The notes beneath the pieces are model-generated. The model was not told the DNA's origin. It saw nothing but the letters and a program-made list of their open reading frames with translations, and searched no databases. 64,000 nt of DNA from Bremia lactucae. Its lineage: Eukaryota > Oomycota > Peronosporomycetes > Peronosporales > Peronosporaceae. A program made the position numbers and the translations under genes. Positions 31,969 to 43,447 of the stretch are shown piece after piece. The DNA lies in NCBI RefSeq assembly GCF_004359215.1, contig NC_090619.1, positions 6,424,870-6,488,869 on the forward strand, in the 5' to 3' direction. The first letter of the stretch is position 1. Every line of letters starts with the position of its first letter.

Positions 31969-32745
31969 CTGGATCCGAAGATCCTCGAAATCGCGATGAG
32001 CTGACGACAGCTCGTCACGAAGAGCGTGATACTTCCGTTTGTACTCCAACATTGAGTAAGCACTTTTCGAACAGTCTTCCAACCGTTTCATACCGTGAGT
32101 CTGCACCGTCTGTTCCAACGAGTGACGCTTGCCGCGCTCGCGATCAAGACCCTCCTCCAATACAGTGAGGAAGTGGTCGAGCTTGTCGATCTTCGACTCT
32201 AGATTCGACACATAAGCCGGAACTTTTTTCCCTCTTCCACCACAACCATTGGTGGATTCCCGCGGTGGTCAACGTTTCCTTGTGGAACGCATCGTAAGCT
32301 ACTGTTATGTGAAGGGGCAGCGAACGAATTGTCTTGTTTGCTGGCGCGGTTATCCACCTTTGCGAAGGCACGGGAGACGGTGCTGGCGATGGGTAATCAT
32401 CCTCATCATCGGAACCAAACATGCTATAGCGAACGCTGTCAGCACGACTATCCGATTGAGCCCTATCATACGAAGGCTTATAGTCAGTCGCCTGACGACG
32501 TTCAGGCGACTGTTTCACTCTCCCCGAGTCGGCCATTTCGTCCGCATTCATAGTCGACCGCTAAAGAGGGGTCGGACTCACGTGGTGACTCACTACGTGC
32601 CCCGCAACATTTAGTGTTGCGGGAGAAGATGATACTACGGCAGATGAAATGTCGGCCGCAAGAGACAATAATGCGTCACCCGTGTTTGCATGTACCACAG
32701 CCGAAGGTTCCGCACTATTCGCATACCGCATGAACTTGTTAACAA
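31888..32745 (-). pseudogene. antisense ORF, family 1 (element G), broken
   Basis: Mirror of B and C, here on the minus strand because G is on the plus strand. The family start codon is ATT (near 32752) instead of ATG. 32551-32144 reads MADSGRVKQSPERRQATDY, DSRADSVRYSMFGSDDEDDY and SPAPSPVPS, then jumps by deletion to the coiled-coil part. 32211-31888 reads NLESKIDKLDHFLTVLEEG, KRHSLEQTVQTHGMKRLED, HALRDELSSAHRDFEDL. The middle Cys block is deleted. Confidence 0.6.
32240..32345 (+). pseudogene. pol: chromodomain of element G, truncated
   Basis: GGQRFLVERIVSYCYVKGQRTN is followed by CLVCWRGYPP, then the frame leaves the domain because of a deletion. Linker sequence precedes it. Confidence 0.65.
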
Positions 32746-32862
32746 TGCGATAAAATTGAAAATGATGGTTTTAATTAATCACCATCGTTTTCACTTAAGT
32801 GATCGTATAGTGACCACTCTATTCAATGACAGTCAGAGTGATTGTCGTTTACGAGGGGGCGA

Positions 32863-34372
32863 TGTAACGGGTGTATCTGTACATCAAATTAATACTTAGA
32901 GGTTGTTAAATTATATATTATCTAAAGGGAATCGGTATAGGCACACCCACCTTCCCCTCCCGTCTGTATTAAATAAGAAAGTCATATATAATATTTCCAC
33001 TGTATGGCCATTTCACTGCATCTAAAAATCAACAATTTATTCTTTACATTCGTCTTTAGAACGCCCTTTTGGCCTTTGGAACATGACACCCCCTGAGTTA
33101 AGTTAGGGAATCGCTTTAGCCCTACACCTTTATTATCTACAGGATAGTATGTTGACTATCCCTGGGCACATTAGAAACCGTGTTTTCGTTTGGCGATGTT
33201 AGACGTACCGTTTTAACAGGTGAGAAAAAGCCAAGAGCGCCCGTACTTGATTGGCAAGTCATAAAAAGAGTGAAAAGAAAGAGCAGCAAATTGAGTACAA
33301 GGGAGAAGTTGAGATGAAAATAAGCGACAAGGGTCAGAGGTGCGCTCTTGCGCATGCATGTTAGTTAGTCTTTGGCGGTCAAGCTAAGGATGAATTAATT
33401 TTACTTTACTTCAATCAACTTTTGCGGAAGTGCATACTTACCTTTGAAAAAGGCGGATCTTAGTGCTCTTTTTGTACCCACCATGAGCGCAAGCAAGCCA
33501 CAATTTTCTAATGTTTCAGTTTTTGTCGGCTATCGCTCGTAATTTCTTTGTTGAAAAAGCATCTTGCTATTGAACAAAGCAATGACGCAAATATGGAGAA
33601 GTCTTTTTGCAGGCCTTTGAGCTACTGAAGCTGGAAAGGCCTGGATAAAGGTTTCGTAACAGGAATTCTAGTTATCAACAAGTTGCTATTATTACGCTCC
33701 TCTCATAAATAAAGAAATAGATATTATAGGGGTTTTGCTATATCAGTTCGCAAATTTAATTTCGGGGGAGCCAAATCCAAAAAGGGATCTAACAACGACT
33801 CTAAAGGAATAACTGTTTATTTTGCAATTTAGCGGAATTGCAAATCTGTTTTATGTTGTCATCTACAAACAGACGGGGAGGGAGGGTGTGTGGCTATACC
33901 AAAAGGGGTCTGTGCCTATTCCGGCTGTGCCTATTCCGGCTGCCTATCTAAAAGTTAGATAATATTTTGGGAATGTAATTTTACATAGTAATAATTGAAA
34001 AGCTTATTCATTGGTAGATATAGGCCTTATCTACTTGATCCGCGGTCCAGTCAGCACTGGATGCGCGCAAAGAGAGAGACAGATAAGACTTTATTACACG
34101 TTTTGTATAAGTACATAATTAAGTTAGTAGAAAATAGGAAGAAACAAAAGAACCTAATCATATTAACTACAGTTTAGTTTTAATCCTCTTAAAGTGTTTT
34201 AACGAGAGTGTTCCTCTGCAGATACTAGTGTACGTGAAGTGACGTGTGGTACCACTTGCACTGAAGCAGTGCAAAGTGGACTTGTACTGAAGCAGTGCAA
34301 AGTGGACTTGTACTGAAGCAGTGCAAAGTGGACTTGTACTGAAGCAGTACGAGTCGGCTGTGCCCCGTTACA
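32863..34372 (+). repeat. 3' LTR of element G, split by a TIR transposon
   Basis: LTR parts 32863-32926 (TGTAACGGGTGTATC start) and 33945-34372 (ends TGTGCCCCGTTACA). Preceded by the purine tract ACGAGGGGGCGA. Near its U5 end a 26-bp unit (AGTGGACTTGTACTGAAGC-containing) is repeated three times at about 34257-34345, multiplying the hairpin present once in other copies. Confidence 0.82.
32927..33944. mobile_element. TIR DNA transposon, 1,018 bp, with 8-bp target duplication
   Basis: TATCTAAA occurs at 32919-32926 and again at 33945-33952, which restores a continuous LTR when the insert is removed. Ends: left GGGAATCGGTATAGGCACA; right, read inward, GGCAGCCGGAATAGGCACA (12 or more matches of 19, the terminal 11 bp nearly all). 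A second inner inverted repeat GGTATAG...CCGTCTGT (32934-32967 with 33869-33900) lies just inside. The right end is duplicated (GTGCCTATTCCGGCT twice). There is no transposase frame; the largest minus frame, 33355-33137, is unremarkable. The 8-bp duplication fits hAT, P or Merlin type elements; I cannot choose. Confidence 0.75.
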
Positions 34373-34859
34373 TTTTGGGGATAGCTGAAGACGAAGTCCA
34401 TCAATAAACTCAGTAATGGCGGTAAGGCTATTGCTGACTTCGATGCTGATGAACTCAGCATCGATAACAACAATACTTGTGATAACAATAATGCTTCTAC
34501 TGAAGAGGAGAATGATATATCCGCAGTGCAAATCGGGCGGACTGAAAAAAAAGCGAGATGGTCCGCTTTGCGCAAGATACCAGCGCTGATGCGGTGGACC
34601 GAAAAAACAGAACGGTGACCAAAATGGAAAAGCAAACGTTCTTTTGCTTAAAGTTGACGATTTGTTCATACTTCTGATGGTAGATTAAAACAAACATGTA
34701 GTGACAAATGGGGGCAGTAATATTTTTTTGCCTAGGTATTTTCGCCGGTATTATGAATCGCACCGCTAAGGCAATGTATGCATGCATGATCCAGCTGCCT
34801 TGTAAATTGTGCACGCATTCTACATTTGATGTCGCAGTACAACCAGTACGAGGCTACTT

Positions 34860-36200
34860 CTGGTTGCAGAATACATCGGAATGGTCCAAAGCATCTGCCA
34901 GAGACTGATGGTCTCGAATATGAGATTGAACATCTCGGGCAAGACGTCCTACAAGGGCACGTTTTCTTGACGAGCTGTCGCCCGCTCGTTGCGAAGAGCT
35001 TAAATTGCCCATTCCGTTGCCAATTGCTTGACAGCCATCTTTGCTTGGTCTTACGAACGATCGAAGCAAAGACCATCCACTGTCGTTTGTAAGTCATGAC
35101 GATAGTAGCGCTCATGATCCACGTCCTTTCGCAATCGCTGGAGGTCGCAACTCTGATCATGTCGGCGAACGGTCTGGCCCGTCGAGTTCTGGTAAATAAT
35201 CCTCCTCCTCATCCATTGATGGACCCAAACGGTCAGGAGCGCTTCCTAACGATTTTTGAATCTCTGTGAGGTGAGGAAGGGTCGACTGAGTTATCTTGTT
35301 CGATGGCGGGGGTATCCCACTCACATGATATTTAGGAGCCTCGATCCCAACTTTGGTAAAAATGTTTAGGTCTTGTCGAAAAGTATATCAAGAGCCATCC
35401 AATGACCTATCAAGAACCTTCGGAAATGAGTGTTTCGCGCGCCCATAAAAGGGATTGCAAATTATCAATCCCACGCGCATCTCAGACGAGATGCACATTT
35501 CCCAATGAGGATCTTTATAGGAAGTACGCGCCCTTGACGCAGCAAGGACAGAGGTCTCCCCAGGAGAGGCAAGGTATCCCTGCCTCTCTAGTAAATCGGT
35601 GTGCACCGATTATAGATCTATTTTCAATCGGTCACGTATCGTATACAGTTTGTCTACTGAATTTCGCGGCCAACGCTTTTTATCTGTATGAATTTTTCAT
35701 AAGCTTGAAACAAAGGATTCACATCCTTGGCACACTTGTCAGTGTATTAACGATGTCGAACAAGGCATCGATGAAGAATTTGCGTTCATCCTCATCAGGC
35801 CTGTATTTGTCGAACAACAAGATTTCAGCGAATTTTGTTGCTCTAAGTGGGCTTCCAAGGATTCCTTTAAGGAGCGAAACGCAACGTATTGCAGTCCCTC
35901 TCCATTCAGCATGTCAGCATTTGAGCTAACATTCCTTTCGAAGGGATCTTGACGAGCACTTCGCCAGCTCATCACAGGATGACTCCGCAACAAGAGGTCA
36001 GACGACTTAAATAATCTCGAGAACGAATCGTTGGTTGTTACGTCAGAACCCACTGGTTTAGGGTACTCGTTCCCGAGCGAATGGAGAAATTTGCCGATGA
36101 TTTTGAGTCGGATATTTTATCTGACTTGTCAACTTGCCTCGAATCGGAGTTGGAGGCAAGTTTTTCCCCGTAGTAGACACCGGAGCGTCTACTGTTGTGT
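34860..36200 (-). pseudogene. antisense ORF, family 2 (element J), broken
   Basis: 36053-35739 reads GSDVTTNDSFSRLFKSSDLL, matching SGSNVTTRGVMTRLFDSSNLF in element S. 35606-35388 covers the region of the Cys block (degenerate). 35160-34860 corresponds to the coiled-coil end (SSRKRALVGRLARDVQSH). Stops are many; homology to S and K defines it. Confidence 0.5.
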
Positions 36201-36398
36201 TAACTTCATAAGTAGCTATACTTAGTCGGGTAGCTCCCAGTTTACTACTATAAAGGCAACGTGCACAGACTTAGGTACCATGCGCAAGAGTTGGAATTAG
36301 ATATAAATTTAAAAGTGCCCGCTTACAGAAAGAAACACAATAGTACTCTCTGTCACTTTACATCATGCAATATAGTAACTATTGGTTAGAGGGGGAGT

Positions 36399-36808
36399 GG
36401 CTTAAGATGGGTCCCGATGCATAAATATTATTTCCTGTAAGAGGAGTAATAAAGGATGTTCAAGTTATTTCTTTAAGCAGTTTTACTCATACTACCGCAC
36501 ATGGCTTTGTAGCAGCAACGCGAAAATTCTATCCATTGGTTGATGTACGTTTAAATCAACCCCGCTGATCGCAGCTCGACGCGCGAAAAGGCGGGAAGCA
36601 ATGAGTCGAATGCATTGCAGATTACTATATAAAGTCAGTTAATGAAGATTGTAATACGTAGGAAGTTAATTATGCTGATACAGTTTACTTTATCTCTGTA
36701 ATAAGCCTTCTTAGTATCGACCTTCACTTGCTAAGCCAAGCTTAGCAATTTATAAACCTTCCTCTGCACGTTGCGAACGTGAAGTACTCGGAGGCACCTT
36801 ACACTGTT
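36399..36808 (+). repeat. 3' LTR of element J, truncated
   Basis: Follows the family-2 LTR in plus orientation from just after its degenerate start (GATGGGTCCCGATGCATAAATA) to GGAGGCACCTTACACTGTT, then runs into the K LTR. Confidence 0.7.
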
Positions 36809-37303
36809 TGCAACGGGACACCCATCGCTTGTACTGCTTCACTTCTAGCCGACCTGCACTAATAACAGTGAAGTTGAGGTGCTTCCGAGTCCTTCGCGTT
36901 ATAAGTAGCTAAGAAGTCTTAGCTACTTATAACCTTCCTCTATTCCATCTATTTACAATAGATTAAAAGTTAAACTGTATTAATAAATATTGTTTCAACG
37001 ATACGATCATATCTACTACTGTATTTATTAAATTGATAACTAACTATGTATGGCACCTACTTGCGCACCGCACAATCGTGTCTTGGGAAGTTTGACGGGG
37101 TAGATTCAAATCTATATCAATCATCAACAAAACTGATGTCTTTTTGCGTCAATATTACCAAATCTGGTAATATTGAAACTATTAAGGCAAATCTAATATC
37201 GATAACTATTTCTTACGTATTAAATTATTTACTCTCATAGAAAACAATATTCATTATTCCTCTTACAGGAAACAATACTTATGTAACGGGACACCCCGTT
37301 ACG
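36809..37303 (-). repeat. 3' LTR of element K (family 2), 495 bp
   Basis: TGCAACGGGACACC to the palindromic end TGTAACGGG-acac-CCCGTTAC(G). Purine tract on the minus strand at 37304-37320 (GTTAGAGAGTGA). It abuts the truncated J LTR on the left. Confidence 0.83.
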
Positions 37304-37459
37304 TCACTCTCTAACTAATAGTCACAATAGTGACTGATGTAGAGTGCTAGAGAAATACTATTATGTGCTTCCTGTATTTTTTTGCATTATTGGTTTCTTA
37401 TTTAAAAACTCCAATTGTATTGCACTATTGATTTTGTTTCATAATCAATTTGTTTGCGC

Positions 37460-39141
37460 ATGGTAACGAAACCCGTGCGCGTCGCCTGAGAGGCAGCAAA
37501 GCTGGCAGCTGCACGGCTCAGTGCAGCTGCCAACGATGCAAATGTTTCAGTAAACGCAAATGCGTCTTAATACGGGGAAAGTCACATCCTACTCCAATTT
37601 GAGGTGATTGGCTGCTACTCCCATTGCAGGTGACAGTGACAAGTCACCTGCTACTCCTATTTTAGGTGACTGGGCCGAGCCGGTGTCATCGTCCGACTCG
37701 GTGGCAGCTGTCATGGCTGTCGGATGAACCGGAGCCATGTTTGGTGAACCTACGGGTTCTAACGTGGCAACTAAACAGGTGATGACGAGGTTGTTTGATG
37801 CCCTTTTGGTGCGGAGTCATCTTGTGGTGACTCCATGGACGATGCTAATTCTGGTGATGTTAGAATGCATTACCAGGAACGAAGTGATCGTAAAGGTCAC
37901 TTCGGTAAGCTTGCTGCTGCTAATGCTAGTATGCATCACCCGGGATGGACTAATTCCAAGGATCACTCCGAGAGTAATGTTAGCGTTATGCTAACATGAG
38001 CCAACGCGAGAGGGACCGCAATTTTTTGGCAGCTTGTTCCCGAAAAGAAGCCTAAGTTGCCATCTAAGGGTAACTTAACTCGTTGTTCTGGAATGACCAA
38101 CGACCAATACCATATCCTGCTATTCGACTCATTCAGGCTTCCCAAGCTTGGTGAGGATGAAACGGAATTCTTCGTCGATGCCTTTTTCCGGCATCGTTGA
38201 TACGCATGTAAGCGAGCAAAGGATGTCACCCCTTTGCTCCAAGCTTAGGATGCATTTGTACAAAATGTGCAAAGCACAGGACGCAAGATCTAGCTTGACA
38301 AACTGGATGATTTTCGTGAACGGTTCGATAAACGGGCCGTAGTCGGTGCACGCTTCAAGCTGCACCGTTTGTCTAGAACTGCACAGTTACGTTGCATCTC
38401 GTGGGGGTCTCATGTCCATGCTGTTGTAATGGTGCAGCTCATGCCCTAAAAAGGCATACTCCCTTAAAGACCCTCATTGGAGGACGCTCATCCTTGTGAA
38501 ATGCAGGAATTGAGGACCTCCATCCTTTAACGACCGCGGGAGTGCTCGTTCGTTGATGGATCCTGCTTCGAGGAGAGGATGGGTGTTGTCGTACTGTCGT
38601 AGGAGATCCGGCACGTCCATCATCAGTTAAGAACGAGGTTTCGAACTATCATGAGAGGGTGGATACCCTCGCCACCGAATGAGATAACTCGTTTAAACCC
38701 TTTTGCCTTACGATGGTTCGAGAAGCGTTCAACAAGAAAACGCTTTTTACCACCCGAATCCGTCAATGGATGTGGAGGTGGAAAGAATATCAGTTCGCCT
38801 TGTTCGCCACGTCCGAGTCAACAATCGTGACTTAGGTAACACCCTCCATTATTTAAGGGAGGACATTGATCACGAGCGATCCCGTCGTTGGGAGTTTGCA
38901 GTGACGATCGATAATGTTTCTCGTGACCAATTGAATCCGTGCGCAAGTTGCAACTGATTAACTGGCGAACGAACGGAGACATTGGTCACTTCAAAACAAG
39001 TTGATGGCAGCTCGTAAAACGATCTCATTCTTGGATGATGTAGTGGAACGTCTAGTTCGTGAGAGCCAGACTCTGTTTCGAGACTATCATGCTTTAGCTC
39101 GGGACCATCAGGCTTTGGCAGACGCCTTACATCGTTCCTAG
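37460..39141 (+). pseudogene. antisense ORF, family 2 (element K), broken
   Basis: Start ATG 37460 (MVTKPVRVA, stop, AAKLAAARLSAAA). Pieces in all three frames follow: acidic/Ser-rich (AESSCGDSMDDANSGD, ANASMHHPG), FGMTNDQYHILLFDSFRLPK, DETEFFVDAFF, then LDKLDDFRERFDKRAVVGAR followed by FKLHRLSRTAQL and W (38290-38410). Next come HRDLGNTLHYLREDIDHERSRR-like sequence and a coiled coil ending VRESQTLFRDYHALARDHQ. It overlaps the minus-strand chromodomain at 38580-38760. Breaks are numerous; the order of blocks equals S and D. Confidence 0.58.
38580..38760 (-). pseudogene. pol: chromodomain of element K pol
   Basis: Minus strand: SYLIRWRGYPPSHDSSKPRS, stop, LMMDVPDLLRQYD. A clear chromodomain with a Trp-to-Ser change in the DSWEP motif and one stop. 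Confidence 0.72.
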
Positions 39142-39189
39142 TAATTTGGAATCGGAAGAAGACTCGAAATGATGGTACGGGCGGAGACG

Positions 39190-40560
39190 TCCGACATAAA
39201 CCGTTGGATGCAAACGCACCCTACGAGGCAGATGGATTGTGTAACGCATTGCCTTGACGATGTAGCACACGAATAGGGCCGATATACCTGGGCAGTAATT
39301 TATTACTGCCCATATTCGTCACTACATGTTTGGCTAGGTTTACCGTAGACAAAAGAACTAGATCATTACCATTAAATGAAAGGATGTTTGCTCTTTCATT
39401 TTTGTCAGAATTCCGTTTCTGTCAGTCCACGCATCAGCGATGGAATTCTGTAAGAAACGGATCACTGCTTCTCTAGCGAGCTGGAAATCACCTGCTAACT
39501 AAATTTAGTATTTGTTTTCAGTGCGACGGGTTTGCACTGCGAAATTGTCAATCTCCTTTTCGGTGAGAGCATTTATTGCTCTTACTAATATCATTGTTTT
39601 CGATGCCGAGTATCTTAGCATGGTTATCAAATTTGGTAATAGCATTATTGATGTTACTGAGTTTGTTCACTTCGACGTTGATCAAATCAACATTAATAGC
39701 CTTCGCATTGACCTTAGGGCCAATGTGAGATTAGCAAGAGCTTGATTCTTCTTTGCTTGAGCGAGTCTGCCCCCTGAAAAAGAGTTATTCCTAAACAAAA
39801 TGGGTATACGTGGATGGCATAAGCCGTTCACTAAAAGCGGTGTATGCTTTGTAGAAGCATGTACTGAATTGTTGATGGCACATTCTTCCATCGTTGAGAA
39901 ATTGCTCAAACTCGTAAACGAATCGACGTATCCTCGAAGTGATACTTTGCGGATACGATTCGCACGTTCTTTCTAATCATCTGATTCAGGATGGTCAGAA
40001 GTTGACATTTTCAACAGTGTTCCAAGTGATTCGACATAGATGCCAAAACTCCGCCGTGAATCCGGGGTCTCGATCGAGACCAGGGATAACCCATGGAGTC
40101 GAAATTCCGTGTCAACAAAGGCACGAGCACAGATTCAGCTGTGATCGACTCAGGGGTTGCAGCAGAAAAATGAACCATCTTGCTGGATCAATTTACAAAA
40201 ACAAGAGTATTATTATTCTCGTGATCGTCTTCGGGAAATCTGAAGATGAAGTCCATATACACGGACTGTCAACACTCTGCCAGAACAGGCAAAGTTTGTA
40301 AAGGAGCACGGGATGAAGTACTGAGCTCCACCCGTTGGCAAACTTCCAAACACGATTGTACTTGCGGACGAACTAATACTGGCATGGCCAGTAGATGTCG
40401 CGACTTATCGTGAGATATATCTTTTCACGTTCACGATGACCACTTATTGGTGCATCGTGGCACTCATACATGATGCGTAAACGCAAATCATTATGGTGAG
40501 GATGACGACACGAGGAGTGTCGCCAGCAATAGCTGTGTAATGCAGTAAACATTGCGTATT
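39190..40560 (-). pseudogene. pol: integrase and GPY/F of element K, degenerate
   Basis: Minus strand: H2C2 region (40530-40330), core fragments around 40260-40000, 39909-39682 (EECAINNSVHASTKHTPLLVNGLCHPRIPILF, here cited in part), then the acidic tract and GPY/F remnant (39360-39260). The DDE residues cannot all be placed in one frame. Confidence 0.65.
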
Positions 40561-40708
40561 GGGTATCGATACGTTGAGGGTCAATACAATTTCGACAATC
40601 CTTGAAAGGATTGTCGTGATGGATTTTTTTGATAATTCATCTACTTTAAAGCCTAATCTTCTTGATAGGCTCTTCTAACGTCGCCAAGTAAGCTTTACGC
40701 TTGAATTG

Positions 40709-41161
40709 TTATTGTTGCGATAGTGGGCCCAGGTTCTGTGTTGGTTGTTGCATCAGTGAGCTTATCTCCACTGTTGTTTGCGCATCCGGCTCAATATGAT
40801 GCCGGCGCGGAAGCGAATCAGCGACGACATTAAGACGTCTTGGTTTGTATTCCACAGAGAAGCTGTACTCCGCGGAGAAAGACGACGAACTTGCCATTCT
40901 TTGCGAGAGGTGTGGACTGCTTACGGCCGTGAGTAAAGACGCATGGTTCGTACAAACAATGGAAGGTCTATCTCCCAAGAGATAGACCCTTAGCTTAGCC
41001 AGTGAATTAAACATGGCAAGGAGTTCTTTGTCATGAACTGGACAATTGCGTTCAGCTGGCTGAAGCTGACGTGACTGATAGCAGATGACGCGCTCTTTGC
41101 CGTCTCTGTCATGTTGCATTAACGCACAGCCGAATGCAAAATCGCTGGCGTCACAGACCAC
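40709..41161 (-). pseudogene. pol: RNase H of element K
   Basis: An open 150-codon frame: VCDASDFAFGCALMQ (Asp), HDKELLAMFNSLAKLR (Glu), IVCTNHASLL (the third acidic residue, normally YTD, reads CTN), VVADSLPRRHH (Asp). A member of the retroelement RNase H family with one catalytic Asp lost. Confidence 0.83.
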
Positions 41162-41169
41162 ATGAATCG

Positions 41170-42300
41170 ATTTATTTTGATCTAAAATCGCCAGGATTGG
41201 CGGTTACATCAATCTTTGCTTTATACCCTCAAAGGAAAGCTGCCAATCATCGTTCCATGACCATTTTACAACTTCTTCAACAAACGAAAAATGTCCGCAG
41301 TAATTTCGGCATAATTGCGCGAGTACTTATGTGAGTACGTTGCTAAGCTGAGGAGCTTAAGCAGTCCCTTCACATCGACTGGCACAGGCCAGTCGGTGGT
41401 GGCCTTGTTTTTTTCCGGATCAGGGTGTAATTTGTGTTTACTTACGATGCAATCAAGAAATGTTTATTTCGGTTCCAGCGAATTTACATTTATTGAGATT
41501 TGAATACAACTTATGCTTACGCATAAGTGTAAGAACCTTTCGGACGTGGGTACGTTGTGCTTCAACGTCCGACTTTCCGTTCATGGCTCTGATATATACA
41601 AAGACATCTTCAACGCACGGATCTCAACAGATTGGTTACACATCAGTTAAATGTCGCAGGGGTCTCACTAAGCCCCTGTGGCATAGCTAGCCACCCCCAC
41701 AGCATTCTGCTTGGGGTGCTTACTGCTGTGGACGGGATGTCCCGTTCACGAACAAGGATCTGATAGAACCTATCTATCAGATCCATTGACGAAAAGATAG
41801 TACTTTGACATACCATTAATGATTACGTCTTTTCGTGGTATCGGCGCTTGAGTCGGTATCGCTGCAGCGATTAATTTATTCGCATGCACATAACGCCACC
41901 CTCCTGTTGCTTTACGCACACAGAATGTTGGAGAGCTATGTGGAAAAGTTGACTCCCTCACATGGCCCGCTGCCAACCGGTCGGAAAAGAATTTGTCGAT
42001 CGCTAATATTGTTCGCGGGGCAATGGCCACTGCTTCATCACACAGTAGTTGAACCTGGTACAAGGTCGACTTCGCGTCGAGTGCCTTTATCCAAAAAAGT
42101 AGCTCGCACGGTAACGATTCTGAGAATACATCCATGCATTCGATACTGACCCTTATATGGAGAATTTATCTTAAACAAATCCCAGGATTGGGACGTATAA
42201 ACGTTCCATCCGAGTCTTCTCTTCGAAGACACAATTCGTCTATCGATGAGCTGCTGAGAACCCATTCGTTCTCATGAAATACTATCGCCGACCGAACATC
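41170..42300 (-). pseudogene. pol: reverse transcriptase of element K
   Basis: 42135-41770 holds ILAIDKFFSDRLAAGHVRES, HSSPTFCVRKATGGW, IPRKDVIINGMSK. The middle (41770-41600) is frameshifted, and the YFDD region (about 41590-41615) has lost the FAPSYFD codons, leaving EDVFVYIRA. The thumb lies at 41540-41300. Confidence 0.78.
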
Positions 42301-43330
42301 GGCCATGTACTTGTCATTGGTGACAAGTACGCAGATCGGTTTGACTTTGCCACTACGCAGATCACGGAAGAACCGTTTTGGTTGTAGCGTTGGCAATTGA
42401 GTTATCTCCGAAGTAAACGTCGGAGACGCTATCAGATCAAGTGTATAAGCGGCTACACTCTATCCAGTTTTCTCTTTGCAACTGATTTTCCAAAGGTACC
42501 TGGGAACCTTTGACCACAGGTTTCTGGGGACTTATTCGGACAGATTCTTGAAATTATTCCCTCAAGTTTTATCTGGGGTGTATCCTCCCCAACTGCCTCA
42601 TGCTGTGGTTGCGCTACCACAGCGAGATCTCTACGATCGACTCTCCAGTCGATTAAGGACATTATCGCACTGCCTTTTATAGATCGGCATTTTAATTTTT
42701 CTTGGATGTTGCTTTCCAAGCAAGCATCCTTGTTTCGTCACTCAACTTATTCTTGTGGTCGAAATTCGACGCTGCCTGTGCTTATGCATAGCCGTTGGTC
42801 ATTTGTCCATGTCACAATGGTGGACATTCGACGCTGCATAAGCTGGGTGCTCAGCCGTCGGGTTTAACTCCACAGAGTGATGGGTTGTCACACTGAGCTC
42901 TTGTGCAGTCGCGCAAACGATCGAACAAAAAGTGGGGCCATTGCATTCACTCGTAGGACATCCACACGCGTATAAAAGCTCCAAGACGTTCATCAGATGG
43001 CCATCTGATGAACGTGACGCAGGCATCGTCACGGCTTAATGCTGTTAGTTTCTTATGACTCGTTCATTCTGAGCCATGGTAATCCTAATATAAATTCAAA
43101 TTAGTCATTTAACTCTAGTACGACGGAATCGTTTTTCTTTAACGTGCATTGGATACCAGCTGCACGTTTCATTACTGTTACAGATGCGCTGGTTGCTAGG
43201 CGCACTGTCATCCTAGCTTGAGGGATATCGCGCTCAATAAATTTGAGTCTGCATCTTCTAGCGATTTGCGTCGAATAAAATTGTTCGACGCCCCATAATT
43301 GACTAGGGACTCTAGTGGCAATTTTTTGCC
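42301..43330 (-). pseudogene. pol: protease and connector of element K
   Basis: Connector 42396-42166 and 42719-42453 (LRSGKVKPICVLVTNDKY; QPQHEAVGEDTPQIKLEG). The protease tail is at 43032-42799. The active-site loop is readable near 43285-43310 as VNYGASNNFIRR. The family has DCGASNNF or DCGSSNNF, so the catalytic Asp is Asn. Confidence 0.72.
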
Positions 43331-43447
43331 ACTATAATTTTCAAGGTGATGAGGTTTATCTCATCACCTTGGGTAGTTACACAAAATGTATGGGTGTGAG
43401 GAGCATCTTTCGTCAGAAGACCTGCAAATCTTTTAAACGTTGATGGA

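Larger units (their letters stand above)
16399..34372 (+). mobile_element. Ty3/Gypsy element G (family 1), host of a nested insertion
   Basis: Plus-strand pol runs from the RT thumb (16400) to integrase residue RELVS at 17779 and resumes at 31087 in the same codon context (SDRDPRFTAKFWQS). It then runs through the integrase core, linker, chromodomain and 3' LTR (32863-34372). The interruption at 17780-31086 is bounded by AGTCT on both sides. Everything 5' of the RT thumb is missing. Confidence 0.8.
34373..36808 (+). mobile_element. Ty3/Gypsy element J (family 2), 3' part
   Basis: Plus-strand end of pol (GPY/F remnants 34420-34860, HVVTN...LPRYF), linker, a degenerate chromodomain (around 35290-35370, readable as MAGVSHSHDI...EPRSQL), antisense gene on the minus strand, and a 3' LTR start near 36399 (AAATATTATTTCCTG). 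The LTR is cut at 36808 by the LTR of element K. The 5' part is missing. Confidence 0.68.

Noticed and set aside
34257..34345. CRISPR-like array (three 26-bp direct repeats)
   Set aside because: Repeats are contiguous without spacers, lie inside an LTR, and derive from one hairpin unit.
34708..35929. Several plus-strand small ORFs with hydrophobic N-termini that could be secreted effector candidates
   Set aside because: They lie inside element J and are shadow frames of its pol or antisense gene; I found no signal peptide plus RXLR/EER or LFLAK arrangement anywhere in the window.
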